64,000 nt of DNA, taken from positions 248,001 to 312,000 of the forward strand of contig NZ_BDCM01000010.1 in assembly GCF_001613505.1 (NCBI RefSeq), given 5' to 3'. Position numbers and translations under genes: made by a program. Source of the stretch: Nocardia mikamii NBRC 108933 (GTDB lineage Bacteria > Actinomycetota > Actinomycetes > Mycobacteriales > Mycobacteriaceae). Positions 44,854-54,476 of the stretch are shown one piece after another; position 1 is the stretch's first letter; each line of letters opens with the position of its first letter. Under the pieces are notes generated by a model, which saw nothing but the letters and a program-made list of their open reading frames with translations, did no database searches and had not been told where the DNA came from.

Positions 44854-46527
44854 GTGGGCACACATCGCAGCGCGGACGGATCACGGGGCGTCAGCAAAGG
44901 TTTGGTTATCACCGTGGTCGCAGTCCTGCTGCTGATCGCGGCGGTCGCGGGTTGGTTCTGGCTCAGCGATCGTTCGGCATCGGAGAACCGCAGCGCGGCC
45001 GGTCAGTGCATCGAGGGTCCGGTGACCCTCGCCGTCACCGTCGACCCCGATATCGCCGCTCCGGTGCGCGCCGCCGCCGACCGCTACAACGCCATGCACC
45101 CCCAGGTGCGTGACCACTGCGCGAAGGTGTCCATCACCGAACGCACCAGCGCCGCGATGGTGACCGGGCTCACCGCACCGAACTGGGACGCCAAGCTGGG
45201 CCCGCAACCCGCTCTCTGGATTCCGAGTTCTTCGCGCGCGGTCGAGCAGATGCGGGTGCCGGGACTGGTCCAGGGCACGCCGGCGTCGATCGCCGTCAGC
45301 CCGATCGCGGTGGCCGCCCCCGGCCCGCTGGCTCAGGCGATGGAGAAGGCCGACCTCAGCTGGTCTGATCTGGCGCGTCTGCAGCGCGGATCGCTCGGCG
45401 ATATCGGCCTCGGCGGCTGGGGTCCGCTGCGGATGGCGATGCCCCCGGGTGACGATTCGCTGGCCGCCGCGGTGGCGGTCGGGTCGGCCGTCTCCGGCTC
45501 CGATCCGCTGACCGACGAGGCCGCCGCGTCCGGTCAGGTCGTCGCCGCCATCTCCGGATTGGCCGCCGCCGCACCGGAATCCGGCGACACCGCGTCCGCG
45601 CTGGCCGCGGTCGCCGATTCCGCACAGGGCCCCAGCTCCCCCATCCATGCGGTAGCAGTTACCGAGCAGCAAGCCAAGACGCGGCCGAGCGTCGCACTGT
45701 TCCATCCGACCGGCGCCGCGCCGGTCGCCGATCACCCCGCGGCGATGCTCACCGGAAGCTGGGTGGACAAGACCCAGAACCTTGTCGCCGGCATGTTCGC
45801 CGACTACCTGCGCGCGCCCGACCAACAGAAACTGTTCACCGACAACGGTTTCGGCGCGGCGGCCGCCACACCCGTCGCGGCGCCGGCGAAATCGGTTCTC
45901 GATCGCGTGCAGTCGGTCCTCGCCCACCCGGTGCTGGGCGTGCAGGCCACGATTCTCATCGACACCTCGGCGTCGATGGCCGCCAACGACGGCTCGATGT
46001 CGCGATTGAACAACGCGCTCGCCGCGGTGCAGTCGACCCTGGACACCATGCCTCCGGATTTCGGCGCCGGCGCCTGGATCTACGCCAACCAGCTGACCGA
46101 CGGCAACCCCTACCGGATGGTCGCTCCCACCCAGGCCCTCACGTCGCAGCATCGCGCCGAATTGTCCACGGCCCTGGGCAATGTCACACTCGCCGGTTCG
46201 ACTACCGACCGCACCTACCCCTCGCTCGAGGCCGCCTATCGCAGTGCGGTGAAGAACTACTCCTCGGGTAAGACGAACTCGGTTCTGCTCATCACCGGCG
46301 GCCCCAACGACAATTCCTCGGTGACCGGGGATCAGCTGATCTCCGAAATCACCGGCGCCACCGACGCCGCGCATCCGGTGCGGGTGGACGTGATCGTCAT
46401 CGGCGGCCAGGGCGCGCAGACCCTGCAGAATCTGGCCCAGAAGACCGGCGGCACCTATACCAAGGTCACCACCTCCGACGACATGACCTTCGGCACCGCC
46501 GTCAACCACGCGCTGACCACGCCGTAG
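44854..46527 (+). CDS. Membrane-anchored vWA/solute-binding-like protein
   Basis: The 557-residue protein is exported with an N-terminal anchor (GLVITVVAVLLLIAAVAGWFWL, about 17-38). The middle (about 55-340) resembles extracellular solute-binding proteins, and the C-terminal vWA domain carries the MIDAS motif DTSAS at about residue 370. It corresponds to Rv1836c of M. tuberculosis. Function is unknown, with metal-dependent protein contacts at the cell surface likely. A TACACT hexamer lies 8 bases before the GTG at 44854, suggesting a leaderless start; GTG 44833 is the alternative. Confidence 0.8.
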   Translation: MGTHRSADGSRGVSKGLVITVVAVLLLIAAVAGWFWLSDRSASENRSAAGQCIEGPVTLAVTVDPDIAAPVRAAADRYNAMHPQVRDHCAKVSITERTSAAMVTGLTAPNWDAKLGPQPALWIPSSSRAVEQMRVPGLVQGTPASIAVSPIAVAAPGPLAQAMEKADLSWSDLARLQRGSLGDIGLGGWGPLRMAMPPGDDSLAAAVAVGSAVSGSDPLTDEAAASGQVVAAISGLAAAAPESGDTASALAAVADSAQGPSSPIHAVAVTEQQAKTRPSVALFHPTGAAPVADHPAAMLTGSWVDKTQNLVAGMFADYLRAPDQQKLFTDNGFGAAAATPVAAPAKSVLDRVQSVLAHPVLGVQATILIDTSASMAANDGSMSRLNNALAAVQSTLDTMPPDFGAGAWIYANQLTDGNPYRMVAPTQALTSQHRAELSTALGNVTLAGSTTDRTYPSLEAAYRSAVKNYSSGKTNSVLLITGGPNDNSSVTGDQLISEITGATDAAHPVRVDVIVIGGQGAQTLQNLAQKTGGTYTKVTTSDDMTFGTAVNHALTTP

Positions 46528-46555
46528 GGCTCCCGCGCGTCGAGTGCTTGCCACT

Positions 46556-46586
46556 CACTAGCGCTTGGGGGCGACAGCCGCTAGTG
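46556..46586. promoter_or_regulatory. Inverted repeat before HxlR gene
   Basis: CACTAGCG (46556-46563) and CGCTAGTG (46579-46586) are perfect arms with a 15-base spacer, followed by TAGGAT (46591), a possible -10. It lies 36 bases upstream of the HxlR start and may be its own operator. Confidence 0.5.
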
Positions 46587-46621
46587 CTAGTAGGATGCAA
46601 GCAGTTGACGATGGAGGTGCG

Positions 46622-47134
46622 GTGTCCGAAGTACAGCTGCCGGCGCAACAGCGGTCGGGCTGCCCGATCAACGCCGCCATCGAGGTGGTCGGCGATCGGT
46701 GGACGATGCTGGTCCTGCGCGACATCATGTTCGGCGACCGCCGCCATTTCCGGCAGCTGCAATCACAGTCGGAAGAGGGCATCGCCTCCAACATCCTCGC
46801 CGACCGGCTCAAAACCCTCGTCGACGCCGGACTGCTGACCCGCGACGAGGTCCGCCGCGGTCAGCGTGCCACCTACAGCCTCACCGAACCCGCCATCCAG
46901 CTCGTTCCCGTCCTGGTCGCCCTGGCCTCCTGGGGGCTGCGACACCGTCCGACAACCCACGAACTGCGGGTCCGCGCGGAACTGCTCGAGGCGGGCGGCC
47001 CGGAGCTGTGGGCGGAATTCATGGACGAACTGCGCGAACGCCATCTCGGCATCGCACGCCGGGACACCGGCCGGCCGACCGCCACCGAACGCCTCGCCGA
47101 GGCGTACGCGCAGGCGGTCGCCGCCGGAAAGTAA
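46622..47134 (+). CDS. HxlR-family transcriptional regulator
   Basis: The 170-residue product has a winged-helix domain starting GCPINAAIEVVGDRWTMLVLRD (HxlR hallmark, about residues 13-34), then FRQLQSQSEEGIASNILADRLKTLV and the wing RRGQRATYSLT. The C-terminal 60 residues are a less conserved addition. HxlR proteins respond to aldehydes, quinones or redox signals. GTG at 46622 is chosen because GGAGG lies 4 bases upstream. It converges on gcvP, with 22 bases between the ends. Confidence 0.88.
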   Translation: MSEVQLPAQQRSGCPINAAIEVVGDRWTMLVLRDIMFGDRRHFRQLQSQSEEGIASNILADRLKTLVDAGLLTRDEVRRGQRATYSLTEPAIQLVPVLVALASWGLRHRPTTHELRVRAELLEAGGPELWAEFMDELRERHLGIARRDTGRPTATERLAEAYAQAVAAGK

Positions 47135-47156
47135 CCGTCTGCGCTCGGGCCCGTAC

Positions 47157-49970
47157 TCAGTCGGTGTACGCCTCGAGCGGCGGGCACGAGCACACCAGGT
47201 TGCGGTCACCGAATGCTCCGTCGATACGCCGGACCGCGGGCCACACCTTGGCCCGGCCGGAGTGCACACCCAACGGGTAGACGGCGGTTTCCCGGCTGTA
47301 CGGATAGTTCCAGTCGCCGACGAGGGCGGCGGCGGTATGCGGGGCCCCTCGCAGCGGGCTCTGCTCGACCGGCCACGTACCGGCGGCAACCTCGTCGATC
47401 TCGCCCTTGATCGCGATCATCGCGTCGGCGAAAGCATCGAGCTCGTCGAGGTTTTCGCTCTCGGTGGGCTCGACCATCAGCGTACCCGCCACCGGGAAGC
47501 TCATGGTCGGGGCATGGAATCCGTAGTCGGCCAGGCGTTTCGCCACATCGTCGACGGTCACGCCGGTGCGCTTGGTGATCTCGCGCAGATCCAGGATGCA
47601 CTCGTGGGCGACCATGCCGTTCTCCCCGGTGTAGAGCACCGGGAAATGCGGATCCAGCCGTCGCGCAAGGTAATTGGCCGAGGCGATCGCGGTCAGGGTG
47701 GCCCGGCGCAGGCCGTCGGCGCCCATCATCCGGATATAGGCCCACGTGATCGGCAGGATCGAGGCCGACCCGTACCGCGCCGCGGACACCGCGTGCGAAT
47801 CCGGCTGCAGCGGATCGCCCGGCAGGTACGGCGCCAGATGTTCGCGCACCGCGACCGGCCCGACACCGGGACCGCCACCGCCGTGCGGAATGCAGAAGGT
47901 CTTGTGCAGGTTCAGATGCGAGACATCACCGCCGAAGCGTCCCGGACGGGCAAGTCCCACAAGGGCATTCAGGTTCGCCCCATCGACGTACACCTGTCCG
48001 CCCGCATCGTGCACGAGCGCGCACAACTCGGCCACCTCGTGCTCGTACACGCCATGGGTGGACGGGTAGGTGATCATGATGCAGGCCAGCCGGTCGGCAT
48101 GATCGGCGATCTTGGCTCGCAGATCGTCCAGATCGACGTCGCCGTTGTCCCGGCATTTCACGACTTCCACCCGCAGTCCGGCCATGGCCGCCGACGCGGC
48201 GTTGGTGCCGTGCGCGCTGGAGGGAATCAGGCAGGTGTCGCGGTGGGTGTCGCCACGGTCGAGGTGATATCGGCGGATCGCGAGCAATCCCGCGTACTCC
48301 CCCTGACTGCCGGCGTTGGGCTGCAGACTCACCCGGTCGTAACCGGTCACCGCGGCCAGCCAGTGCTCCAGGTCCTCGATCACGCGCAGCATCCCGGGCG
48401 CGTCCTCCACCGGCGCGTAGGGATGCAGCCGCGCGAAACCGGGCCAGGTGATGGGCTCCATCTCGGCGGTGGCGTTGAGCTTCATGGTGCACGAACCGAG
48501 CGGAATCATGCTGCGGTCCAAGGCGATATCCTTGTCCGACAGCTGCCGCAGATACCGCAACATCGCTGTTTCGGTGTGATAGCGGGTGAACGCCGGATGG
48601 GTCAGATAGGCCGAGCTCCGCGTCTCGATCGAGGGCAGCGCGGCCGTCTCCGGCACCCCGTCGGCGCCGAAGCACTCCAGCACGATCGCGACCTGGGCCT
48701 CGGTCGTCGCCTCGTCGCAGGCCACCGAGACGTGATCGGCGTCGACCAGGCGCAGATTGATCCCGCGGCCCTTCGCCTTGGCGACCACGGCCTCGGCGCC
48801 GCCGGGCACCGACACCAGCACGGTGTCGAAGAAGCGTTCGTGCACGACCGCGTCGCCGAGCCCGGTGGCGAGCCGTTCGGCATGACCGTGCACCCGCCGC
48901 GCGATCGCCCGCAGTCCGTCGGCGCCGTGATAAGAGGCGTACATCGCGGCCACGATCGCCAGCAGCACCTGCGCGGTGCAGATGTTCGAGGTCGCCTTCT
49001 CACGGCGAATGTGCTGTTCGCGGGTCTGCAGCGCGAGCCGGTGGGCGCGGTCGCCGTCGGCGTCCACCGAAACGCCGACCAGGCGGCCGGGCAGTTGCCG
49101 CGCGTGCGCTGTGCGCACCGCGAGATATCCGGCGTGCGGACCGCCGAACCCGAGCGGGACACCGAATCGCTGCGTAGTGCCGAAGCACACGTCGGCGCCC
49201 TGCTCGCCCGGCGGGGTGATCAGCGTCAGCGCCAGCAGATCGGCGCCGACCGCGACCAGCGCACCCCGATCGTGCGCCGCGGCGATCACCGCGGCCGGGT
49301 CCGCGATGCGTCCGGAGGCGCCCGGCGTCTGCACGACGACGCCGAAGAAGTCGCCCTCGGGCAGTTCGCCGGAACTCAGATCCGCCTCGACCAGCGTGAT
49401 GCCGAGCGGTTCGGCCCGGGTGGTCAGCACGGTGCGGGTCTGCGGGAAGAGGTCGGCATCGATGAGCAGACGCTGGGAGGTGCTCTTGCGATTGGCGCGC
49501 TGCAACAGCGTCATCGCCTCGGCGGCAGCGGTCGCCTCGTCCAGCATGGAGGCGTTGGCTACCTCCATCCCGGTCAGATCGGAGACCATGGTCTGGAAGT
49601 TCAGCAGCGCCTCGAGCCGGCCCTGGCTGATCTCGGGCTGATACGGCGTGTAGGCGGTGTACCAGGCGGGGTTTTCCAGCAGGTTGCGGACCAACACCGG
49701 CGGGGTCAGGGTGTCGTAGTAACCGAGGCCGATCATCGACGTGGCGACGGTGTTCGAATGCGCCAGCGCCGCAAGCTCGGTGAGTGCGTCGTGTTCGGAC
49801 ACTGCGGCCGGCAGCACGTCGAGGCCGGTCTCGCCGGCGGCGTCCGAAATGCTGGCGGGAACGGCGCGTGCCGCGAGTTCGTCCATCGACCCGATGCCGA
49901 CAGTATCGAGGATCCGATCGAGTTCGGTGGTGTCGGGTCCGATGTGGCGGTCGGCGAAACTATGGGTCAC
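47157..49970 (-). CDS. gcvP: Glycine dehydrogenase (decarboxylating), GcvP
   Basis: This is the P-protein of the glycine cleavage system, a PLP enzyme that decarboxylates glycine and passes the aminomethyl group to lipoyl-GcvH. The 937-residue single-chain (fused alpha/beta) form starts [20 protein letters not shown]. The PLP lysine is in [21 protein letters not shown] at 49970 is correct; longer readings run through the riboswitch. It corresponds to gcvB Rv1832. A tandem glycine riboswitch precedes it. gcvH lies 3.2 kb away with regulators between, and gcvT is not in the window. Confidence 0.97.
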   Translation of the reverse strand: MTHSFADRHIGPDTTELDRILDTVGIGSMDELAARAVPASISDAAGETGLDVLPAAVSEHDALTELAALAHSNTVATSMIGLGYYDTLTPPVLVRNLLENPAWYTAYTPYQPEISQGRLEALLNFQTMVSDLTGMEVANASMLDEATAAAEAMTLLQRANRKSTSQRLLIDADLFPQTRTVLTTRAEPLGITLVEADLSSGELPEGDFFGVVVQTPGASGRIADPAAVIAAAHDRGALVAVGADLLALTLITPPGEQGADVCFGTTQRFGVPLGFGGPHAGYLAVRTAHARQLPGRLVGVSVDADGDRAHRLALQTREQHIRREKATSNICTAQVLLAIVAAMYASYHGADGLRAIARRVHGHAERLATGLGDAVVHERFFDTVLVSVPGGAEAVVAKAKGRGINLRLVDADHVSVACDEATTEAQVAIVLECFGADGVPETAALPSIETRSSAYLTHPAFTRYHTETAMLRYLRQLSDKDIALDRSMIPLGSCTMKLNATAEMEPITWPGFARLHPYAPVEDAPGMLRVIEDLEHWLAAVTGYDRVSLQPNAGSQGEYAGLLAIRRYHLDRGDTHRDTCLIPSSAHGTNAASAAMAGLRVEVVKCRDNGDVDLDDLRAKIADHADRLACIMITYPSTHGVYEHEVAELCALVHDAGGQVYVDGANLNALVGLARPGRFGGDVSHLNLHKTFCIPHGGGGPGVGPVAVREHLAPYLPGDPLQPDSHAVSAARYGSASILPITWAYIRMMGADGLRRATLTAIASANYLARRLDPHFPVLYTGENGMVAHECILDLREITKRTGVTVDDVAKRLADYGFHAPTMSFPVAGTLMVEPTESENLDELDAFADAMIAIKGEIDEVAAGTWPVEQSPLRGAPHTAAALVGDWNYPYSRETAVYPLGVHSGRAKVWPAVRRIDGAFGDRNLVCSCPPLEAYTD

Positions 49971-50037
49971 GGCAGCTCCAAGGCTCGGGCGGGTCGACCG
50001 GCACCCAGGGGTGCCACCATCGACGACTGTCGGCCCT

Positions 50038-50226
50038 CCCCCTCTGTCGTGGCGCCTGAGAGATTCGGGGTCGCGCGCGATCCCTTTCCCCATGGGCGGG
50101 CGGCCCGCATTGTGTGCGGCCGCCGCTTTCCAGAGGCGTCGAACTCCGTACGGTCCTGATGCCTGAGAGATTGACGGGGAGGTGCTGCTCCTTCGGCGTC
50201 CGGGACGAACCCGGAACTCTCCCGCA
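50038..50226 (-). ncRNA. Tandem glycine riboswitch upstream of gcvP
   Basis: On the minus strand the first aptamer runs from GGGAGAG (complement of 50217-50223) through GCCGAAGGAGCA to CTCTCAGGC (complement of 50161-50169). The second runs from CTCTGGAAAG to a second CTCTCAGGC (complement of 50054-50062). These are the conserved elements of the two-domain glycine riboswitch. Glycine binding would turn on gcvP expression, as established for this class. The region ends 68 bases before the gcvP GTG. Confidence 0.93.
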
Positions 50227-50326
50227 CGGCGGCGACGCACCCTCAGTCTAAGCGGTGCGCGGTAAACGCCATGTTTCCGACCCAGCTCAGCGCGCAGTCG
50301 GCTCCGTCACATCCGACGAGCGACGA

Positions 50327-50917
50327 TTATCCCGTCTTGCGGTTCTCGCGCGCCTTGCGGCGATAGGCGAGTTCGTCCTCGGGCCGGTCGCTCGCCTCGT
50401 GGGTTTCGGCGCGTTCGGCCGGGAAGTTGGCGATCGCGCCGGTCAGCTCGCGCATGGCTCCGCTGACGGCGATGCCGAAGACGCCCTGCCCGCCCTGCAG
50501 TAAATCGACGACCTCTTCCGGCGAGGAACATTCGTAGACGGTGGTGCCGTCGGAGAACAGCGTGATCCCAGCCAGATCCTCGACCCCGCGGCTGCGCAGA
50601 TGATCGACGGCGATGCGGATGTTCTGCAGTGAGATACCGGCGTCGAGCAGCCGCTTCACGATCTTGAGGACCAGGATGTCCTTGAAGGAGTACAGACGCT
50701 GGCTGCCGGAACCGGTGGCGCTGCGGATCGAGGGGACGACGAGCCCGGTGCGGGCCCAGTAGTCGAGCTGCCGGTAGGTGATACCGGCCACCTGGCATGC
50801 GCTGGGAACGCGGTAACCGACCAGCTCGTCGGGCACCGTGTCGTCAGGGAACAGCCCTGGCTGCACGACCGCGGTGGGCCGCGGGTCGGGTGCTGGTTGC
50901 TGCGGTCGGTCTCCCAC
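50327..50917 (-). CDS. MerR-family regulator (Rv1830/ResR-McdR type)
   Basis: The 196-residue protein has an N-terminal tail with the sequence QPGLFPDDTVPDELVGYRVP, then a MerR-type winged helix (ACQVAGITYRQLDYWARTGLVVPSIRSATGSGSQRLYSFKDILVLKIVKRLLDAG across about 41-95). The C-terminal half, VEDLAGITLFSDGTTVYECSSPEEVVDLL, is a regulatory domain found in this orthologue group. M. tuberculosis Rv1830 controls cell growth genes and affects drug recovery. Position between gcvP and the bifunctional nuclease matches exactly. The promoter lies in the 205-base gap. Confidence 0.9.
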   Translation of the reverse strand: MGDRPQQPAPDPRPTAVVQPGLFPDDTVPDELVGYRVPSACQVAGITYRQLDYWARTGLVVPSIRSATGSGSQRLYSFKDILVLKIVKRLLDAGISLQNIRIAVDHLRSRGVEDLAGITLFSDGTTVYECSSPEEVVDLLQGGQGVFGIAVSGAMRELTGAIANFPAERAETHEASDRPEDELAYRRKARENRKTG

Positions 50918-51033
50918 TGCTACTCCCTCACTGCATCGCCGAAGAAGAACAACGGCCTAAATGTCGAGGCTACTCTGTCGATTGTCTCGGCAGCACGGGC
51001 ATGGAGCCAAACTCCGCGTGCGGCGTGTTTCTC

Positions 51034-51049
51034 ACCCTCTACGTGAGGT
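51034..51049. promoter_or_regulatory. Candidate MerR-type dyad
   Basis: ACCCTCTACGTGAGGT contains CCTC and GAGG arms around TACGT, in the 205-base region between the MerR gene at 50917 and the nuclease gene at 51123. It could be an autoregulatory MerR site. The match to known sites is untested. Confidence 0.3.
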
Positions 51050-51122
51050 ATAGAGCACAATCCACGATCATCTCGCCGTCGCACGCGGTCGCCGATGATC
51101 CAGCCGGACGCTTCCGAACAGC

Positions 51123-51596
51123 TCAGCTGTCGGTGGCCTTGAAATCGTCCGGTGACACCGACTCGAGGAACTCCTTGAACTTCTCCACCTCGTCCTCGCG
51201 TTCGTCGGGCATCACCAGCCCGGCTTCCTCGAGGACCGGCTCCTCCGCGTAGATCGGGCAACCGACCCGCAAGGCGATAGCTATCGAATCCGACGGACGT
51301 GCGGAGATCCGCACGTCGTTGTCGAAGACGAGGTCGGCGTAGAAGGTTCCCTCCTGCAAATCCACGATGCGCACCTCTTTCAAGGTGTGGCCGAGATCGT
51401 GGATCAAGATCTTGATCAGGTCGTGGGTCAGGGGCCGGATCGGGGTCACCCCCTCCTGCTCGAGCACGATGGCGGTCGCCTCGGCCTGACCGATCCAAAT
51501 GGGCAGATAACGGTCGCCCGACTCTTCACGCAGCAGCAACACGGGCTGGTTCTGGGGCTGCTCGACCCGGATGCCGATCACACGCATTTCACTCAT
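51123..51596 (-). CDS. Bifunctional nuclease family protein (DUF151)
   Basis: The 157-residue protein is of the BFN (DUF151) fold. Hallmarks are LPIWIGQAEATAIVLEQEG (about 31-49), TFYADLVFDNDVRISARPSDSIAIALRVGCPIYA (about 84-118), the conserved core, and an acidic helical tail (UVR/BFN-type). It is encoded between two MerR genes in a strongly conserved actinobacterial order (Rv1829). Plant homologues have DNase/RNase activity; the bacterial role is not settled. Confidence 0.9.
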   Translation of the reverse strand: MSEMRVIGIRVEQPQNQPVLLLREESGDRYLPIWIGQAEATAIVLEQEGVTPIRPLTHDLIKILIHDLGHTLKEVRIVDLQEGTFYADLVFDNDVRISARPSDSIAIALRVGCPIYAEEPVLEEAGLVMPDEREDEVEKFKEFLESVSPDDFKATDS

Positions 51597-51675
51597 CGCA
51601 CTGGCCTCCCATACTCGCCGGCCGCCCGCACGAGCCCAGCTGGGCAGGCCGTATCACCGAGTCTAGGCGAAGAAT

Positions 51676-52482
51676 TCAGCCGCCGAGGGAAGCCCGCACC
51701 GACGTCTTCACCAAGCTGGTATGCAGCGTCAGCGACAGCGCCGCCAACTCGCGTACCGTCTCCTCCGCGCGGGCCCGGGCATCGGCGTCGCGACTCTTGG
51801 CTATCGGCGCGGCGATCTGGGCGATCATCGCCGCCTCCCGGTCCGCTGCCAGCTTGAACGCCCGCAGATGCCGTGCCTCCAAACCGAATTCGCTCATCGC
51901 CTGGGCGGTGCGAGCCAAGGTGACGGCCTCGGCGTCGAAGAATCCCGCAGCGCCGGGCGTGATGAGCCCGGCGCGAATCAGTTCGGTGAGAAATTTCTCA
52001 TCTATCCCGGCCTGCTCCAGCAGATCGGCACGCGTGACGCGTATTTCGTGATCGAGGCGCAATTCGTCCGGCGACACCTCACCGGGCACCACGCCCAGCC
52101 GCCGGGGCGCCGCGGAGGCCCCCACCGTGCGGGTGGACTCGGGCGCACGCCCCGAGCCGTCCACACCGGCGCCGTCGGCCCGGGCCCGCGCTTCGCGCAC
52201 ACCCAGGGTCGCCGCGCCACGGTCGATCGCTTCGAGTTGCTCCTTGATCACCTTCAACGGCAGATACTGATCCCGCTGCGCGGTCAGCACGAACTTCAGC
52301 CGCTCGACATCGGCGACCGAGAATCTGCGATATCCCGAAGGCGTGCGCTCCGGGCGGATCAGCCCCTCCGATTCGAGGAAGCGGATCTTGGAAATGGTGA
52401 TGTCCGGAAAATCCGGACGCAGCAGGTCCAGCACGGAGCCGATCGACATTCCTCCGCGTGTCCATTGCGCTGCGCCAGTCAT
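51676..52482 (-). CDS. ftsR: MerR-family regulator FtsR-like
   Basis: The 268-residue regulator has an N-terminal winged helix GSVLDLLRPDFPDITISKIRFLESEGLI then PSGYRRFSVADVERLKFVL (about 15-68), and a C-terminal region of about 130 residues with predicted coiled helices (HLRAFKLAADREAAMIAQI). The M. tuberculosis counterpart is Rv1828, and in Corynebacterium the orthologue (FtsR) activates ftsZ. Position beside garA is conserved. A 21-base gap separates its start from the garA stop, so they are likely cotranscribed. Confidence 0.9.
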   Translation of the reverse strand: MTGAAQWTRGGMSIGSVLDLLRPDFPDITISKIRFLESEGLIRPERTPSGYRRFSVADVERLKFVLTAQRDQYLPLKVIKEQLEAIDRGAATLGVREARARADGAGVDGSGRAPESTRTVGASAAPRRLGVVPGEVSPDELRLDHEIRVTRADLLEQAGIDEKFLTELIRAGLITPGAAGFFDAEAVTLARTAQAMSEFGLEARHLRAFKLAADREAAMIAQIAAPIAKSRDADARARAEETVRELAALSLTLHTSLVKTSVRASLGG

Positions 52483-52503
52483 CAGTGGAATCCGCCTCGG
52501 CCG

Positions 52504-52974
52504 TTATGCGCTCGGCTCGTTGACCTGCGGCCGCGGTCCGGTCAGGAAGACCAGCCGGAACTTGCCGATCTGCACCTCGTCACCGTTCTGCAGCTCCGAG
52601 GAATCCACCGGCTCGCGATTGACGTAGGTGCCGTTCAGGCTGCCCACGTCGACGACCTGGAAGGTGTCCTCGTCCTGCCGGAACTCCGCGTGCCGACGGG
52701 ACACGGTGACATCGTCGAGAAAGATGTCGCTGTCGGGGTGACGGCCCGCCGACGTGGTGGGCTGATCCAACAGGAACCGCGACCCCGCGTTGGGACCGCG
52801 CTTGACCACCAGCAGGGCGGCACCCGCGGGCAGCCCCTCGACCCCTTGCACCGGCTGCTCGCCGGTCTGCTCACCGGAGCGCGACGCGTCGACCTCGTTG
52901 AGGAAGTCAGCGCGGAACACCGAAGTCGTTTCGGCCGCGCTCTCCCCGTATCCCGGGTCTTTGTTCTCGCTCAC
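52504..52974 (-). CDS. garA: FHA-domain signalling protein GarA/OdhI
   Basis: This phospho-switch protein has 156 residues. Its FHA domain binds and inhibits 2-oxoglutarate dehydrogenase and NAD-dependent glutamate dehydrogenase, and in the phosphorylated state it self-associates and releases them. The N-terminal ETTSVF motif (about residues 15-20) holds the PknB/PknG target threonines. The FHA domain shows SAGRHPDSDIFLDDVTVSRRHAEF and VVDVGSLNGTYVNRE. GTG at 52974 follows a GAGGAGGAG site. It links glutamate and 2-oxoglutarate status to Ser/Thr kinases and sits in the established order with ftsR and gcvH. Confidence 0.95.
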   Translation of the reverse strand: MSENKDPGYGESAAETTSVFRADFLNEVDASRSGEQTGEQPVQGVEGLPAGAALLVVKRGPNAGSRFLLDQPTTSAGRHPDSDIFLDDVTVSRRHAEFRQDEDTFQVVDVGSLNGTYVNREPVDSSELQNGDEVQIGKFRLVFLTGPRPQVNEPSA

Positions 52975-53194
52975 CCTTGCTCTCCTCCTCGAACCGATTT
53001 TCCGTACCGGTATCCGGCGCCAATTCCGAGCGCACTGCCCTCGACCGTCGCCACCCATCGCGACCGGCTGTCGCGCTGTCAGGTGTCACCGGCAAATTCC
53101 GGCAGAGTTCCCGGCACCGGCCGCCGGCACATCTGTTGGCATTGACCGTACCCTGCTGGGCCGCACCCGTGCAGGTAGAACTGGGAAGGCTGAC

Positions 53195-53593
53195 TCAGCC
53201 CTCGATAACTCCTTGGTAACCTGCGGCATCGAGCAATGCGCCGAGGGCGGTCTCGAGCGCCTCGGCGTCGTCGATCTGCAGCTCGAACATCCACCCGTCA
53301 CCGTAGGGATCGGTGTTCAACGACTCCGGCTCGGAGTCGAGATCCTCGTTGGCCGCAACGACTTTCGCGTTCAGCGGGGCATAGATCTCCGAGACGCTCT
53401 TGGTCGATTCGACCTCGGCGATCGCCTCGCCGGCAGACACTACGGTGTCGACCGCCGGCAGCTGCACGAACACCACATCACCGAGCTGCGACTGCGCGTA
53501 GTCGGTGATACCGACCCGGACACGATTCGGCGCGATCCGCTGCACCCATTCGTGTTCCTCGGTGTAGCGAAGGTCCTCGGGAAGGTTGGTCAC
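53195..53593 (-). CDS. gcvH: Glycine cleavage H protein
   Basis: GcvH is the 132-residue lipoyl carrier of the glycine cleavage system, which shuttles the aminomethyl group from GcvP to GcvT and the dihydrolipoyl form to Lpd. The lipoyl lysine is Lys65 in VESTKSVSEIYAPLNAKVV. The start reads PEDLRYTEEHEWVQRI. It lies upstream of garA on the same strand, with a 220-base gap that may carry a separate garA promoter. It is not next to gcvP or gcvT. Confidence 0.97.
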   Translation of the reverse strand: MTNLPEDLRYTEEHEWVQRIAPNRVRVGITDYAQSQLGDVVFVQLPAVDTVVSAGEAIAEVESTKSVSEIYAPLNAKVVAANEDLDSEPESLNTDPYGDGWMFELQIDDAEALETALGALLDAAGYQGVIEG

Positions 53594-53694
53594 AGGCTGA
53601 TTCCTCTCACGGGGCGTCCTTTCACGGGCGTCGGCCGACCGGCGTTCGGCACAACTCTATCGACCCGGGCCGACACGGCCGATCGCCACACCCG

Positions 53695-54363
53695 CTACGA
53701 AGTTGCTCGCGGCGCAACAGGTATGGTTCGTGCGACCGCGAAGGCCTTGCGCAGATACAGCAGACCCGTCCACACGTAGACCGCGGTCCCCCACCACAGC
53801 AGCGCCCAGCCGAACGCCCGGCCGAAACCGGCCGCCGCCCAATCCATCTGGCCGGCCAGCAGCCACGGCAGCGCCGACATCAGCGCGAAAGTGGCGGCCT
53901 TGCCGAGGTAGATGACCTCCGGCGGATCGAGGTTGCGGCGGCGATAGATCGGTAGCGTCGCGCTCAAAATCAGGTCGCGTCCGATCAGCACGACCACGAA
54001 CGGCCACGGCAGGATTCCGCGCACCAGCAGACCGAGCACGGTGGCGATGAGATACAACCGGTCCACCAGCGGGTCCAGCAGGGCGCCCAGCCGCGAGTAC
54101 TGGTCGAGCAGCCGGGCCAGTTTGCCGTCGAGGTAGTCGGTGACGCCGCTGGCGACCAGGAGCGCGAACGCCCAGCCGTCGGCATGCAGGACCAGCAACA
54201 GCCACAGGAAGACCGGTACGCCGATCAGCCGCAACACGCTCAGCACGTTCGGCACGGTGAGAATGCGGTCGGTCTCCGTGCCGCCCGCGGGTTCGCGCGC
54301 GGGCTCCGAACGGTCGGAGGCCTGATGGTCGGGGCCGGACCCGCCGGCCGGTCGGTTGCTCAC
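53695..54363 (-). CDS. CDP-alcohol phosphatidyltransferase (PgsA2-like)
   Basis: The 222-residue membrane enzyme has the CDP-OH-P motif TDYLDGKLARLLDQYSRLGALLDPLVDR (D-G-x2-A-R-x8-G-x3-D-x3-D) near residues 75-102, which binds two metal ions. There are five to six hydrophobic helices and an N-terminal Pro/Gly-rich tail. It transfers a phosphatidyl group from CDP-diacylglycerol to an alcohol, usually glycerol phosphate or inositol phosphate. It corresponds to Rv1822 (pgsA2), but the DUF881/Sbp genes that lie between it and gcvH there are missing here. Confidence 0.88.
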   Translation of the reverse strand: MSNRPAGGSGPDHQASDRSEPAREPAGGTETDRILTVPNVLSVLRLIGVPVFLWLLLVLHADGWAFALLVASGVTDYLDGKLARLLDQYSRLGALLDPLVDRLYLIATVLGLLVRGILPWPFVVVLIGRDLILSATLPIYRRRNLDPPEVIYLGKAATFALMSALPWLLAGQMDWAAAGFGRAFGWALLWWGTAVYVWTGLLYLRKAFAVARTIPVAPRATS

Positions 54364-54476
54364 GCCTGTTGCTTACCCGAACCGATCGCGCCGCGCCATT
54401 CGGGCACGCCGCGACGGGTGCGGCGGCACGATAGGTTTATCAGTCGCATCCGGCCGGGTGGCACACTAGCGAGTGA

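Noticed and set aside
46866..50159. Open frame of over 1000 codons on the plus strand opposite gcvP
   Set aside because: It is antisense to a clear gcvP plus the riboswitch, has no family signature, and such long shadow frames are normal in high-GC DNA.
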